Under the pieces are notes generated by a model, which worked only from the letters and a program-made list of their open reading frames with translations, searched no databases and was not told the DNA's origin. Shown piece by piece: positions 10,479 through 22,190 of a stretch of 64,000 nucleotides of DNA (the stretch's first letter is position 1; each line of letters starts with the position of its first letter). Where the stretch lies: assembly GCA_015680905.1 (NCBI GenBank), contig CM027378.1:44489001-44553000 (forward strand), given 5' to 3'. Origin of the DNA: Coptis chinensis. Taxonomy: Eukaryota; Streptophyta; Magnoliopsida; Ranunculales; Ranunculaceae. The position numbers and the translations under genes were made by a program.

Positions 10479-12339
10479 GATACTCGGCTAGTATACAAGC
10501 ATTATGCAACGCTATACTTTGTCTTTGTATTTGATGATTCAGAAAATGAACTGGCTATGCTTGATCTTATCCAAGGTATATTCCTTAATTCTTTGTCGAC
10601 ATTGAAACTTCATTTCCCATCTACACACTCTGATGCATTGAATCTTGATACTTGTTTGTTAGTAAACATGAGTTGCAGAGACTGGTGTGGTCGTTGAGGG
10701 TGTATTAGTTGCCATGTGAACCTAGTTTTCCATGAACTTTGCACCGTCCATACTATTTTCACTATTACATGTCCCCCATGTGCATTTAACATTTCACTCC
10801 CGTGTATTTAGTGCCTTAACAGCTGTCCATTTCTCGTGTTATCATCCTATACAATTTTTCGTAATCTTCTGTGTGCCTTCAACACTATTCCAGTCTAGTA
10901 GACTTGCCTTTTGAACATCTCATGCCTTCGACATTCATGGTGGGAATATCCCTAGTCAAACCAACTTTCATAAACATATTACCCTGTCTGCGTAACATTC
11001 CATTGCAATCCACATGTCTTCAACAAATCCATTCCGCATCAGTTCCCATGCCTTTGCCATTCACATACTTTGAGTACGACACTTGCTATGAAATATGCCT
11101 ACCCAAACAAGTACCCAATTACTCGGTGTGCCTTCAACACCATAACTGACTAGCTGTAGTTAGCATGACTTTCAAAAAAAAAAAGGAGAGAGAGAGAGAG
11201 AGAGACAGATAAAATAATGGACAATAAAGGTTTGGGCTGAACATCAGAATTACTGGAGATTCCTATTGAAGGGCAGCCCACAACTTGAAGCTCCATGATG
11301 CCATTATTTGTGTATTTTTCACTTTTATGAAAAAATAATTGTAATGGTTTTTGACTTCCTTAGTTAACTGACATGCTACTTTGTTCATATGATATCTTGC
11401 TTTCAGTTTTTGTGGAGACATTAGTTAAATGCTTCAGAAATGTGTGCGAGCTTGATATCATTTTCAATTTTAGCAAGGTTTGGATCTTCTCCTCTTGCCT
11501 TTTGAACTTTATTGCTCATTTGTTAATGCCAAATGAGGAAAAGTGTTTGAAAAGAGATCTAGAGAAAGTATATCCTTTGCTATGACTGATAAAAATAAAG
11601 GTAATTGATCACTTTTCGTATTCCTTAGTTACGTTACACTTTCTGTTTGTTGGAAAAGATGTGCCTAGAATCCTAGATCCATGTCTAGGCGCTTATAGAG
11701 ATCTAGCTGAACACTCTGCTCTGACAGGAAAATAATTTAATAAACTATTATTAGTTGAATCAGCCATGTAATGTCAGGTTTGTGTTCTCAGTTCTGTAAT
11801 AGGAATGTTAAACATAAAAGTGGAATTATTTCCATTTTTTCCTTCTGAATTCTTGTGATTCCCCATGAGTGCTAAAAAATCTAAGTCAAACTCAAATTTG
11901 TTTCCCACTTTATTTCGAGCCACTCTTTTGCATGAGACATTCAGTGCTATTGCCGGAATCCTTTAATTGACATGCTTCACACTCTCTCACTTTATTGATT
12001 ATTATTTCTTCTTCATTCTTTAATGGGCATGCAGTGTTTTTGAGTCTTTTTAGTAAGCAAATATTACGTACTTATAGTTTTGCTTATCTCAGATGCATAT
12101 GGTTCTCAATGAAATCATATTTGGAGGTCAAGTGCTTGAAACAAGTTCAACAGAAGTTATGAAGGCTGTTGAAGAGAATACAAATTGCGCTCTTCTCTTT
12201 CCTTCAACCCTTCCACATGTTTGTATGTTTTTTATTAATCAATTTATCATTTGGTTATACTATTTGTTTAAACAGGTTGGAGAAGGCCTCAAATGCAATC
12301 TCTCTAGTCCCCAGATCTGTTTCGAGTAGGCAGAGTTGA
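10479..12339 (+). pseudogene. AP-3 complex sigma subunit, 5'-truncated
   Basis: Four exons of the small sigma chain of the AP-3 adaptor, which sorts cargo to the vacuole. 10479-10575 reads DTRLVYKHYATLYFVFVFDD and ends at LIQ. 11407-11477 reads VFVETLVKCFRNVCELDI. 12093-12184 reads MHMVLNEIIFGGQVLETSS to KAVEE. 12276-12339 reads LEKASNAISLVPRSVSSRQS and a stop. Phases fit between exons. The N-terminal exons (MIKAVMVMN... of the family) are absent and the upstream 270 bp hold nothing similar. The donor after the third exon is TT (12185-12186) instead of GT, so correct splicing to the last exon is lost. Truncation plus this lesion indicate a pseudogene or captured fragment. Confidence 0.88.
11184..11205. 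repeat. (GA)n microsatellite in AP-3 sigma intron
   Basis: Run of GA dinucleotides inside the large intron between the first two AP-3 sigma exons seen here. Confidence 0.9.
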
Positions 12340-14350
12340 TAAAAGATGTTCTTTCTCAAATCAGAGAACAGTGTTCTTACATTACTTATTGTCATCAGCT
12401 GTTTCGTGTTTGAGATGTACATGGATCATGTGTATCAATTTTGCTGAGCTGGGATTATCCCACAACTGAAATGTGATGCTCTTTGTCAAGTCAATGGTGA
12501 GTGCTTTGTGCTTTCAGACTTAGCAATTCCCTGAATCAAATTCACTTGTCATTCTTCTAAAGTGATAAAATTGCATCAAGTACTCATAGATTTTTTCAGT
12601 TTATCCAATCAATCCATTGCGGGGTAATATTCAACTATACTATGTGCTAGTTAGGTGTTGCAGATTTTTTGTTTCATGTGGTTGGTAGATTAGAAGATGC
12701 ATTGTGAAACTACCTCATATTTGAGATGAAATTGGAGATTGAAACACGCAAATTGGACTCATTGCATCGTGATTAAAGACAGCTAATGGTTGAAAATGGA
12801 TGAGCTGATTGCTCTATGTCCGAAGGGCCAGAAAAACAAGGATGTGGTTCGGTTATCCCGCGGTAAATATTTCGAAGTATTGAGACAGGATTGCTAGTGC
12901 AGTATAGATTTTCCATAAGTGAGGTACAGATGGTAGTACCCTAGGATTCAATTCAACCAACACTTGGTCTTGATTGAAAAATGGTAACTTGGACTATATT
13001 TTACTTTTTTGGTTAGTTTTGTTATTATTTGAGTTGAACTTTACACCATGGAAACTAAAAAGAACTAGAGTTGAATCCATTTTTTTTTTTTTTTTCTGTA
13101 TGTGTCTTTGGGTTTCAGTATTCACGCTCTGATGTGATTGGGTCATAGAGAAAGCAGGATTCAGGGAATCAGGGGTGGAACAAACAAGATTCTACAGGTT
13201 TGTGAATCTTAGGCAGTTAATTGGCCTAGTAATGGCTAGTGGTTAAAAATGGTACTTAATTATATACATTCATATTTATGAAATATGATTCTTTGACAAC
13301 ATTTAAACATAAGATCATGTGTATTAATTTTAATTGATGTTAATGTAGCATGAGATTGTATTTATGTTTGTCGGAATCTCGTTCTTCAAATTTCTATGTC
13401 TAGAATCTATGAAAACTGAAGCCAAGTATAGACAATAATAATCGTAAGAGGAATTAAAAGAATTATTAGAGTGAGTACTTGTAGTGCTAGAAGAAACTCT
13501 TGCTCGAGCTCCCCCAATGATTTCTTATGTTTCTCAATGCTACAATATGGCATGATGTTACTGTCTAAACCCTCATCTTCTTTTAGTTGTCAATTTTATC
13601 AGTAATGAGATAATTGAACTTGTACCAGTTGACCAAATGCATTTAAGGATTGAAGTTCTCTTTAGGATTTTATTTACATAATCTTGTTTGGTGTTTGATT
13701 GTTTATATTTCCCTACCATGTTTGTTTGTTTGTTTGTTTGTTTAGTCTTGATAGATTGTAGTTGGGTTGAGAAATAAGTCTTGATGGATTGTATTTGGAT
13801 TCAAGTTAAGTGTTCGGGATGCTAAACTTGAGGGGATGAAAGATTGTGGCAGTTGGCAATCATGCTAGTATTGGGCAGTAGAAAGTGTGTTTACTCTTTT
13901 TCGTTAACTCTAGCATTTGCCCGTTATAGTGTCATTTGTTTTATGCCTTAAATGGATCTCGGCTCATCTATCTATTCCTCAAATGGTTTTAGTCTACCTT
14001 CTTTGTTGAAAAGTTAGGCGTGCAAGTTTTTGTTGGGGAAATAAGACAACCTGTCCTATTCTATAAAGTTTTCCAAAATCTGATATTAAGCCTTATTTAC
14101 AAATCTAAACCAATTAAGGTATGCCCTTATAGGTATCTTGAGATTAAACATGTTATGATGTCGTTGGTTGTGTTATTTGTGTTTTGTGTTGGTTGAGAAT
14201 TTGATATGATGGTGTGGTGAAGTTTGGGGGAGGACAATGTTGAGCATTAAAGCAACGACACATCTTATATACTTGTACAACCTAAAATATACGATGGCCG
14301 TGGGTTTTGAATTTTAGTTCTTAAGTTTTTCTTTGTTACCATCCCCGACC
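12340..14350. other. No gene; downstream of AP-3 sigma
   Basis: The first few hundred bases are probably the old 3' UTR of the AP-3 sigma copy. The rest is AT-rich with a T-run at 13080-13095 and a (TTTG)n tract at about 13721-13743. No conserved coding segment seen on either strand. Confidence 0.45.
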
Positions 14351-14358
14351 ATTTGTGG

Positions 14359-14411
14359 CAGGGGCGGATGCAGGATTCAACAATAGGGGGGCTACTAACA
14401 CTAATTCTCAC

Positions 14412-14455
<44 letters not shown>

Positions 14456-14543
14456 AGTGAATAGTTACCCCTGTACTTTTGGGTTTTGAGCAAAGTTATG
14501 GGGGGCTACAGCCCTGGTCAGCCAACTCATAGATCCGCCCCTG
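14359..14543. mobile_element. hAT-type MITE, 185 bp
   Basis: The ends are perfect 11-bp inverted repeats, CAGGGGCGGAT at 14359-14369 and ATCCGCCCCTG at 14533-14543. The element is flanked on both sides by the identical 8-bp sequence ATTTGTGG (14351-14358 and 14544-14551). An 8-bp target duplication with short terminal inverted repeats is the hAT-superfamily signature. It has no coding capacity, so it is a non-autonomous MITE. The centre is a T-run of more than 40 bases (about 14417-14454). Confidence 0.9.
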
Positions 14544-14551
14544 ATTTGTGG

Positions 14552-16480
14552 TGTTTCACTGTGTAAGTCGCGGCCTGCTGAGATCAGAATTACATGTTAG
14601 TACTTGGTATGGTTTTGTTTGTTGCTAGTGAAATAACTAGTTTGATCTTTTATTTCTCTTCTAGTGTTTGCATGAACTTGAATTTTATTAGTATTAGTTT
14701 TAAGAATGTGCTTCCATATATTTGCTACATAACACTTTTATATTTAAATTAGCATTTGCATATATTCGTGTAATTAGTATGAATGTCTTTAAAATTCTTT
14801 TAATGACTTAGATTTTCTGGAGCATGGACCTTTTCTACATCTTTAACGTGCTAATCTCTCTTTATTAAATTGTGAATTTCAGGACTACTACCTTTAGTGA
14901 GATGATACAGAAACGCTAAAGTCGCTTAATACATAATTTTTACCTCACATGTTAATGTTAATTAGTTAAATGCGCGGGGAATGCGTTTGTATATGATTTA
15001 AATGGAGAATAAATAAAGTGTATCTATTTTGATCATGTTTTACAAATGGATTTTGGTATGTGATTCGACATATACTATGTTCTTCACATCATGTATATTA
15101 AGATTGGAACAGATTACAACTTATGTATAACTTTTCGTGTAGTTTCTATATGTAATAACGTCTTCTTGGTGAATATTGTTATTTTCTTTGTAAACTATTA
15201 TGGTTTTTTTGTTGGATTGATTGAAAAATGGTTGGATTTGGATGAAAGTGCATTATGACAGGTTTCTCGTTCTTGAAAACGCTAAAAGTACAAAGGAGGT
15301 TATGTCGAAATTTTGAAAGGAATGATTTGTTTTGAGATGTAATATTCGTTTAATATGATTTGTTTCGAGATACTTTTCATTTAGAGTTTATCTCATTCAA
15401 ATAACTCTTTACTTTCCACTGATTATCCTCTCCTTGTAAAAATCTGAAACTGAGTTAATTAACGAGGGAATAGGCTGAGTCATCAATGAATTGGCATTAT
15501 CATTTGTTCTTATATAAGGTGTTAGAAAGATTCACCTACTAATCCTTTAAGCAATAAAAGTTTGGAGGCTCATGAAGGCGGATCTTGGCTTCTCATTGCA
15601 TGCAACTTCAATATTTATAATCATCCCCAACCAAGGGGGATTGAGAATCTTCTTAACCTAATAATTATTATTATGTGGTTATGCGGAATATATAGGTTTA
15701 TGATTACAACTAGTGGTTTTTCGTTCAAATATATAATTATATTAGGATTTATACATTTATTGATTTTATTATTGCCCGTATCTTAACATATCAATTGAAT
15801 CATATTAGCAATACAATTTGATCAAATTTAAGCACATTGGGAATTGTCATATGATCTAAGGAAATAGAATAATGGATTGTCTATGTGTTGTTATGCATGT
15901 GCATAGAGAGGGAGAATAAAATTGATGGGTTGTTTATGCAATCAAGGTTTTGTTGATGTTTATATAGTTTGAAAAGAGATTAATAATCTCAATATGGTAA
16001 TGGTGAAGATAGCAACACCAGTTCGGTGCATGTGATGTGGTTTATTGCATCTAACTTAAAGTTTGTGGCTATCTCTAGATAAATATTGCTTTGCTAACCC
16101 CCACGTTTTACATACTTTATAACTGAGGAATCAAAATTCAAATAAAATACATAAGTCAATGTGAGGTTATACTTATTACACTTTGAGATAGCGTCATGTA
16201 TTTCAATGCAAACCTAATCTTTTTGTCATGTTTAATTATCTAAAAACCACATAATATCATTTTCATATAGACCAAGTTGGCAAAAATGTTGAGATCCACA
16301 TCGATTATAATATGACCATCAAGTCTCTCAACTTAGCAGACCATTTGACAATCTTGAAGCTATTTTTTGCCAAACCATAATTTTTACATAAAACTCAAGA
16401 CTTCGAACAAAGTGTAAGTGTGTAGGAATAGTAGCCTTTATTTGATCTAGTAGGAGTGTTGAGTGTTGTGCCGCTCATAT
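14552..16480. other. No gene seen
   Basis: AT-rich DNA between two non-autonomous elements. The 74-codon ORF at 15562-15786 lacks any conserved feature. No RNA gene or repeat boundary recognised. Confidence 0.45.
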
Positions 16481-16481
16481 A

Positions 16482-17130
16482 GGGTTGGTCATCAAGCTAC
16501 TCGCGTCGAGTACTAGGGTGCTCAAGCTCGGCTCATGTATCTCTCGAGTCGAGCTCAAATTTTGTTCGAGCTTTATTTTGCGCTCAAGCTCGACTTATCT
16601 AATATTCGAGTAGCTCAATGAGTCTAGATTCCTATTCTTCTAGACTACAAATTTGAATTCGATCATAGGCTCTAAAGTTTGATTTGACTTGTATTATGTA
16701 TATGCTCGACTTCAACCACAAACTATAGATAATTAAGCACAAATAGACTCTAAATTTTACCTCAAGACCAAAATAACTTGCTAAACTCATCTAAATAAAA
16801 TACTAAAATGCAACTACAATTTACTAATACCATAATAACCATTATCAAACAACTATTTCAAGGTGTGCACATTATAAATACAACTAATATGTGTTGAGTA
16901 ATTATAATCCAACACACTAACATAAATAACTATCCCAAATAAGTGTTAACATAATAACTATGTAAAGTGCGAACTACGACTACCTCGCGAGCATCTCGAT
17001 CAAGTTTTAAAATGTGTTCAAACTCGACTCATATTATTGAATGAGCGAGTTTGAGTCAAGCCTTCGACAAGGCAAGCTCGAGTTACTCACGAACAACTCG
17101 ACTCGATGACCAGCTCTATCGCCTCATACA
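16482..17130. mobile_element. Foldback/TIR element with GAGCTCGAG-type arms
   Basis: The left arm starts TAGGGTTGGTCATCAAGCT (about 16482). The right arm ends with the inverse, GATGACCAGCTCTA (about 17117-17130). Both arms continue inward with clustered CTCGAG, CAAGCTCG and ACTCGACTC motifs in opposite orientation, and the core is AT-rich. The flanks (CGCTCATA and CGCCTCATA) look like an imperfect, shifted target duplication, so class assignment is uncertain. No ORF inside. Confidence 0.65.
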
Positions 17131-17149
17131 TTGTTTCCAAGAGTGGCGT

Positions 17150-17540
17150 GGCATGGGTCGGTTCGGTTCAATTTTGGGTTGAAACCATTATTTGAACCGC
17201 CCTAATCGGTTTAGGTATTACAAGATATATCTTACGGCTAATGGTTAACAGACCCGCAACCAAACCAACACCTTATCGTTAACAACTAAACCAAAAATTA
17301 ACCCGAACTAATAATTTATGGTTAATTGTCTTTAACCGTAACCAAACTAACATTATGGAAGAATAATCAAATAGCTTGTAAATATATATATATATATATA
17401 TAAACTTTTAGTAATTTTGGTAGTAATATGGTTCAGTTAGGTTATTTTCGATTTATAATTCTAAAAACCATTAACCGAACCGACTCAACTCATGCGGTTC
17501 GGTTTGGTCCGTTTAAATGGTTTTGTGACACCCCCTAGTT
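17150..17540. repeat. GGTTCGGTT-rich dispersed repeat
   Basis: The left end has GGGTCGGTTCGGTTC (about 17156-17170) and the right part has AACCGAACCGACTC then GCGGTTCGGTTTGG (about 17473-17506). Internal GGTTTAGG and AACCAAAC motifs recur, with a TA run at 17380-17402. This is a dispersed, partly palindromic plant repeat, similar in style to that at 2880-3110 but with a different core motif. No clear target duplication was found. Confidence 0.55.
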
Positions 17541-17682
17541 TCCAAAGTCATTGTTGCCAACTAATTTTTTCCCGCTGGTATCTCGGTGAAAATTTTAAGA
17601 ATGCCGCCCAAATTCCAGTTTCCCACTCAAAATTTAGAGACCGGGTCATTATGTTTCAGGGCATAGGGTACGGTTAACCTTA

Positions 17683-17700
17683 ACTCTCTCTCTCTCTCTC
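17683..17700. repeat. (TC)n microsatellite
   Basis: CT/TC run immediately before the GPAT9 fragment; in the parent gene it could have been a 5' UTR or intron pyrimidine tract. Confidence 0.9.
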
Positions 17701-17702
17701 TA

Positions 17703-18072
17703 GTACAAAGACTCAGATAGACCAAATATTGAAGAGTACTTAACTACTGATTATATTCACAAGCCTCACGAGAAGCTTCTCTTGTAAGCCCTTCACTTCT
17801 ATGTGTTTTCAGTTCGAGGACACAATTGGGATTGTACTAATTTTTATTTATTTTTTAATTAAAAATATCTGTTTAGGCGTGATTTACTCGACATTTCACC
17901 TACGTTAACTGAAGCTGCTGGTGCTATTATAGATGTAAGTAATTCTATTAAAAGGGTTATTTATATTAGTGATACTCGAATTTGCTTTGTGCAGGATTCG
18001 TTTACACCCCAGAGCCTTGGAATTGGAATGTGTACTTGTTTCCATTGTGGTGTTTTGGTGTGCTGGTACTCA
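17703..18072 (+). pseudogene. GPAT9: GPAT9 (ER glycerol-3-phosphate acyltransferase) N-terminal fragment
   Basis: Three short exons of the plant ER acyltransferase that starts glycerolipid and oil synthesis. About 17703-17783 reads DRPNIEEYLTTDYIHKPHEK. 17877-17934 reads RDLLDISPTLTEAAGAIID. From 17995 it reads DSFT, then PEPWNWNVYLFPLWCFG. In the family the DSFT and PEPW segments are separated by about seven residues (RCFKSNP-like). Here that piece is missing and the frame changes at the join, so it cannot encode the normal protein. The parent is about 370 residues; none of the catalytic acyltransferase motifs (NHTSMID-like, FPEGT) are present. The sequence then runs without a stop into unrelated coiled-coil sequence. 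Confidence 0.85.
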
Positions 18073-18336
18073 TGAAAAATGTTGTGTTCATTGACGACAA
18101 GACTTCTTCTAAAGCATCATTCAACTCTCAACAAGCTCGAACTATCAAGGTATTAATTGATTATTTTTTGTGTAATTAGTTGATTTTATTAATTAATAGA
18201 AACATTGTAGGTACTTGAACAAAGGGTGGGTGGAGAGTTTAGAATGAGAGCTTGATGCTTGTGCTCGGTCTGACAAACAACAAGCTGAAGCAGCACAAAG
18301 AGCTGTTGAATTAAATGCACTTGAAGTAGGACTTTG
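18073..18336 (+). pseudogene. Coiled-coil gene fragment fused after GPAT9 piece
   Basis: Continuing the open frame of the GPAT9 piece, the sequence reads MKNVVFIDDKTSSKASFN then SQQARTIK and reaches a GT donor at about 18151. A second exon-like block at about 18212-18336 reads VLEQRV and, in another frame, ELDACARSDKQQAEAAQRAV. That is the heptad style of a coiled coil with basic and Ala-rich segments. A frame change and a TGA sit between the two parts. I do not recognise the parent family with certainty. It is a third gene source within 650 bp, which points to fragment capture rather than a decayed single gene. Confidence 0.5.
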
Positions 18337-19736
18337 TTTCAACTGTCAACCTTGACTAATGATATTTATCTTATTTTTTAAGAATGATTACTTCCGTGTC
18401 TATGTATATGTCTTGTACGATCTGATTATAGAAGTTGTTCCTAGAAAAAAGGTGATATGAAAATTTTAATATCAGGCATCTAAGACATACTTTACTAATG
18501 TTTGGAGGTAATTTTGTGGTCTCAAGAATGTCAATTTGATACTGACTTTATACATAGTTGGAGTGGTAATTGATATGGCCATACGAGGGCGTTAGCAGTG
18601 GTTTTCAGTTTCAAAGTTCAAGTCTTACTCTCATAGCAGTGAGAATTGAAATGCAGCATCATATCTTGTTGAATGGATATTTTTCGCTCTCTAGCTATAT
18701 TAAGTAATGGCACGATTGATATTTTGTTAAGAACATGCACCATGAGTCCATGATGTATAGGCTATCATTTATATAGAATTATAGATGATATATGCAGATA
18801 TTTAGGAATAAAATATGTTTATGCATGCTTTCATCATAGTGATGGAGATGGTTTTTTTAGAGAGTTGGAAGCCATAGATTGTGGAAACAAATTCTTTTGG
18901 ACGATGTGCTGCATAGACTTACCCATCATACGACAGAGATTGTATGGTTTTTTCCCTTTAAAGAAGGTAAGTTATTCTTCTACACCTTTTAATAAATTTT
19001 GTTTATTTCCTCCAATGAAGTTTTTAAAAATTGTTTTTGAATTGGGTTGGATATTTGGTAAAAGGAAAACATATTTCTTTTGGTATGCAACAAACTTGAG
19101 AAATGTGATAGATAGTACTCATGATTAGAATCCCAGGAGTCAAATGAGTGTTATGGGAGACAAGAAGCTTGGTTGAGGCCTCCCAAGGGCTTAAAATTCA
19201 AGGTGGGTGGTTCAGAGATTGAAATTCAGATTTTCAAAAATCACATGGTGGGGATTGATTGTTTTTGTTCCTTTCAACTTCTGGTAGAAAAAGGTTATTG
19301 CATGTGTATCAAAACTCCATTTCTGACGTTTGCACTTTGCACCATAAGGGTCCTTCAAATGATTGATAGTTTCTTGAAAGTGAGAATTGTTCGTAGCCTG
19401 AGAGGTTTGAGTTTTCGGGAGGTTCTTCTTGGAATCCAGAAAATTCCAACCAGTCCGTGATGTGGAGATGGGAATTTGCTGCAGGCCAGTCACTTCATGG
19501 ATGACTCTATCCTACTTGTAGGAGGGTGAAGTCAGATCCCACAGTAGCTCTGGAGGGGTTCCACTTGGTCATTTGCATTCTCTTGGTGGCCATCACAACT
19601 AAGAGGACTGATTTTTTGTTCTCCTTTTCTTTATACTGCATTTGACTCTTTTATTAGGTCTTCTTGTCCTATTGTAAAGTAGTTTACAAATGCCTGTACC
19701 TATTTTGACTTTTTCTCGTGTTTTCTGTTGCTTCAG
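18337..19736. other. No recognised gene; possible unidentified fragments
   Basis: ORFs at 18865-19128 and 19173-19460 are open but show no family motif I can name. Around 18560-18640 the phrases TTGGAGTGGTAATTG and AAAGTTCAAGTC resemble weak A- and B-boxes of a SINE head, but spacing and termini are not convincing. Confidence 0.35.
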
Positions 19737-20125
19737 AGCACAAATATGAAATCGTTAAACGTTTGCAAGCTAGAAAACATATATGTGGAATGACTAATGA
19801 TGGAGTCGATGATGCTCCTGCTCTTAAGAAGGCAGACATTGGAATAGCTGTTGCTGATGCAACTGATGCAGCTCGCAGTGCTTCTGACATTGTACTAACA
19901 GAACCTGGCCTTAGCGTTATCATAAGTGCAGTATTGACCAGCCGAGCAATCTTTCAAAGGATGAAAAACTATACGGTACATGCCAATTAGATCGCAACCA
20001 TCGTGTTTAACAAAAAAGAAGCTCCTTTTTAGTATCCAAGCTGTTCTATATAAAGAATCCTTTTTATTTTTTATTTTTTTTTGGTTTTGCAGATTTATGC
20101 AGTTTCTATTACAATTCGTATTGTG
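19737..20125 (+). pseudogene. Plasma-membrane H+-ATPase (P3A-type) fragment
   Basis: Exon 19737-19975 reads [20 protein letters not shown] then [37 protein letters not shown] and [13 protein letters not shown]. Exon 20093-20125 reads IYAVSITIRIV. Splice borders are intact. This is the P-domain hinge and the start of transmembrane segment 5 of the plant proton pump, a protein of about 950 residues, so only about a tenth is present. The nearly invariant hinge GDGVND reads NDGVDD here, which would be expected to abolish Mg-ATP handling. The phosphorylation site DKTGTLT and all other domains are absent. A captured or decayed fragment on the same strand as its neighbours. Confidence 0.92.
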
Positions 20126-21150
<1,025 letters not shown>

Positions 21151-21220
21151 GGATTCATAAGCTCAAAATGGTTAGAGCGCTCGTAATTGATAGGTTGGTG
21201 GTTCAAATCCATCTGAATCC
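21151..21220 (+). tRNA. tRNA-like pseudogene or SINE head
   Basis: Folds as a tRNA. The 7-bp acceptor stem GGATTCA/TGAATCC pairs perfectly. The D-arm is GCTC...GAGC. The T-arm GGTGG-TTCAAAT-CCATC pairs with one G-U. Internal promoter boxes are present: TAAGCTCAAAATGG (A-box-like) and GGTTCAAATCC (B box). The stretch between the D-stem and T-stem is 18 nt instead of about 23, so the 3' half of the anticodon stem is missing and the anticodon cannot be assigned. It is best read as a tRNA pseudogene, possibly organelle-derived, or as the tRNA-related head of a SINE. Confidence 0.55.
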
Positions 21221-21412
21221 AACTAAGAAAGGATATACTGTTGACAAAGTTAGTAGACACGTAGAAAAGTGGGCTTTCTGCTGTTGTTTTGGTAACTCTT
21301 CTTCACCTTATATCTTTTCGAAGATTTTGTTATTTTCTTATTTTACGAAGTTAGGGTTGATAGAATGACTGATGATTCTTATTTTTCTGTTCTTATTTGT
21401 CTTCTTCTTCAG

Positions 21413-22190
21413 GAGCGACTAGAGGAAGGAGTGACTTATGAAAGCGGGGTCAGGTTGGTCTGCTTTTATTCTAGGGTTTGTGCGGTCTATACTCCCTGTT
21501 CCAGGTTCGGTTTACTGTCAAGAAACTAAACCCTAATTCTAAATTGTGGTATACTTAAATCCCGATTCTGTCTACAACAATTGTATGTAGCTTTTCTCAA
21601 TTTAGTACTTTTTATAATCTGTAGAATGTTTTATGTAGTTTTGAAACATGTAGACGAGCTGTCATACAAATTGAATTAAGTGGACCAAATAAACTATGTA
21701 GACAAGCGGTTTCTGTTCATTATTTTCATTGGTAAATATAGAATCTGATCCAAGTAAATCAAATTGCCTGTTTATATGCTTCTAACTTTCCAAGAACATT
21801 GCTCGCCCAATTATTGTCTATATCTCTAGCTGAGTTATTGGAAAAAATACAAAGCGGAATAGCAAGATTAAAGCAGGCTTTTCATATAGTAAACTAAAAT
21901 TTGGTGGTTCACCCTTGTATGATATTTCATGTAGTTCTTGACAAATTGCATGGCTTGATGTTGCAGAGAAACATGGCAAAACTTTACTGGAAAAAGAAGA
22001 TGTTGTTCTTGCTGGTACTGTGGCTTCAACTGCTCTGCATGAATATCGACACAAAGCTAGGGAGATGAATGTAATCATCCATAATCTCATGTCAGGGCTT
22101 ACATAGTTATCATCTTTCCATGTTTGTTTCTTATAGGATGAGAGGAATTTCCTAGACAGGGAACAGGGTACTGGTTCGTGCAGGACCACC
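21413..22190 (+). pseudogene. Unidentified multi-exon gene fragment
   Basis: Three exon-like blocks with good borders on the plus strand: 21413-21448 (ERLEEGVTYESG), 21967-22070 (KHGKTLLEKEDVVLAGTVAS then ALHEYRHKAREMN) and 22137 onward (DERNFLDREQGTG). Phases agree for the last two blocks. The second exon has strong coding character (Lys/Glu-rich with an Ala-Gly-Thr-Val turn), so a real gene is the source, but I do not recognise the family. No start or stop exon is visible. Same orientation as the fragments on both sides. Confidence 0.4.
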
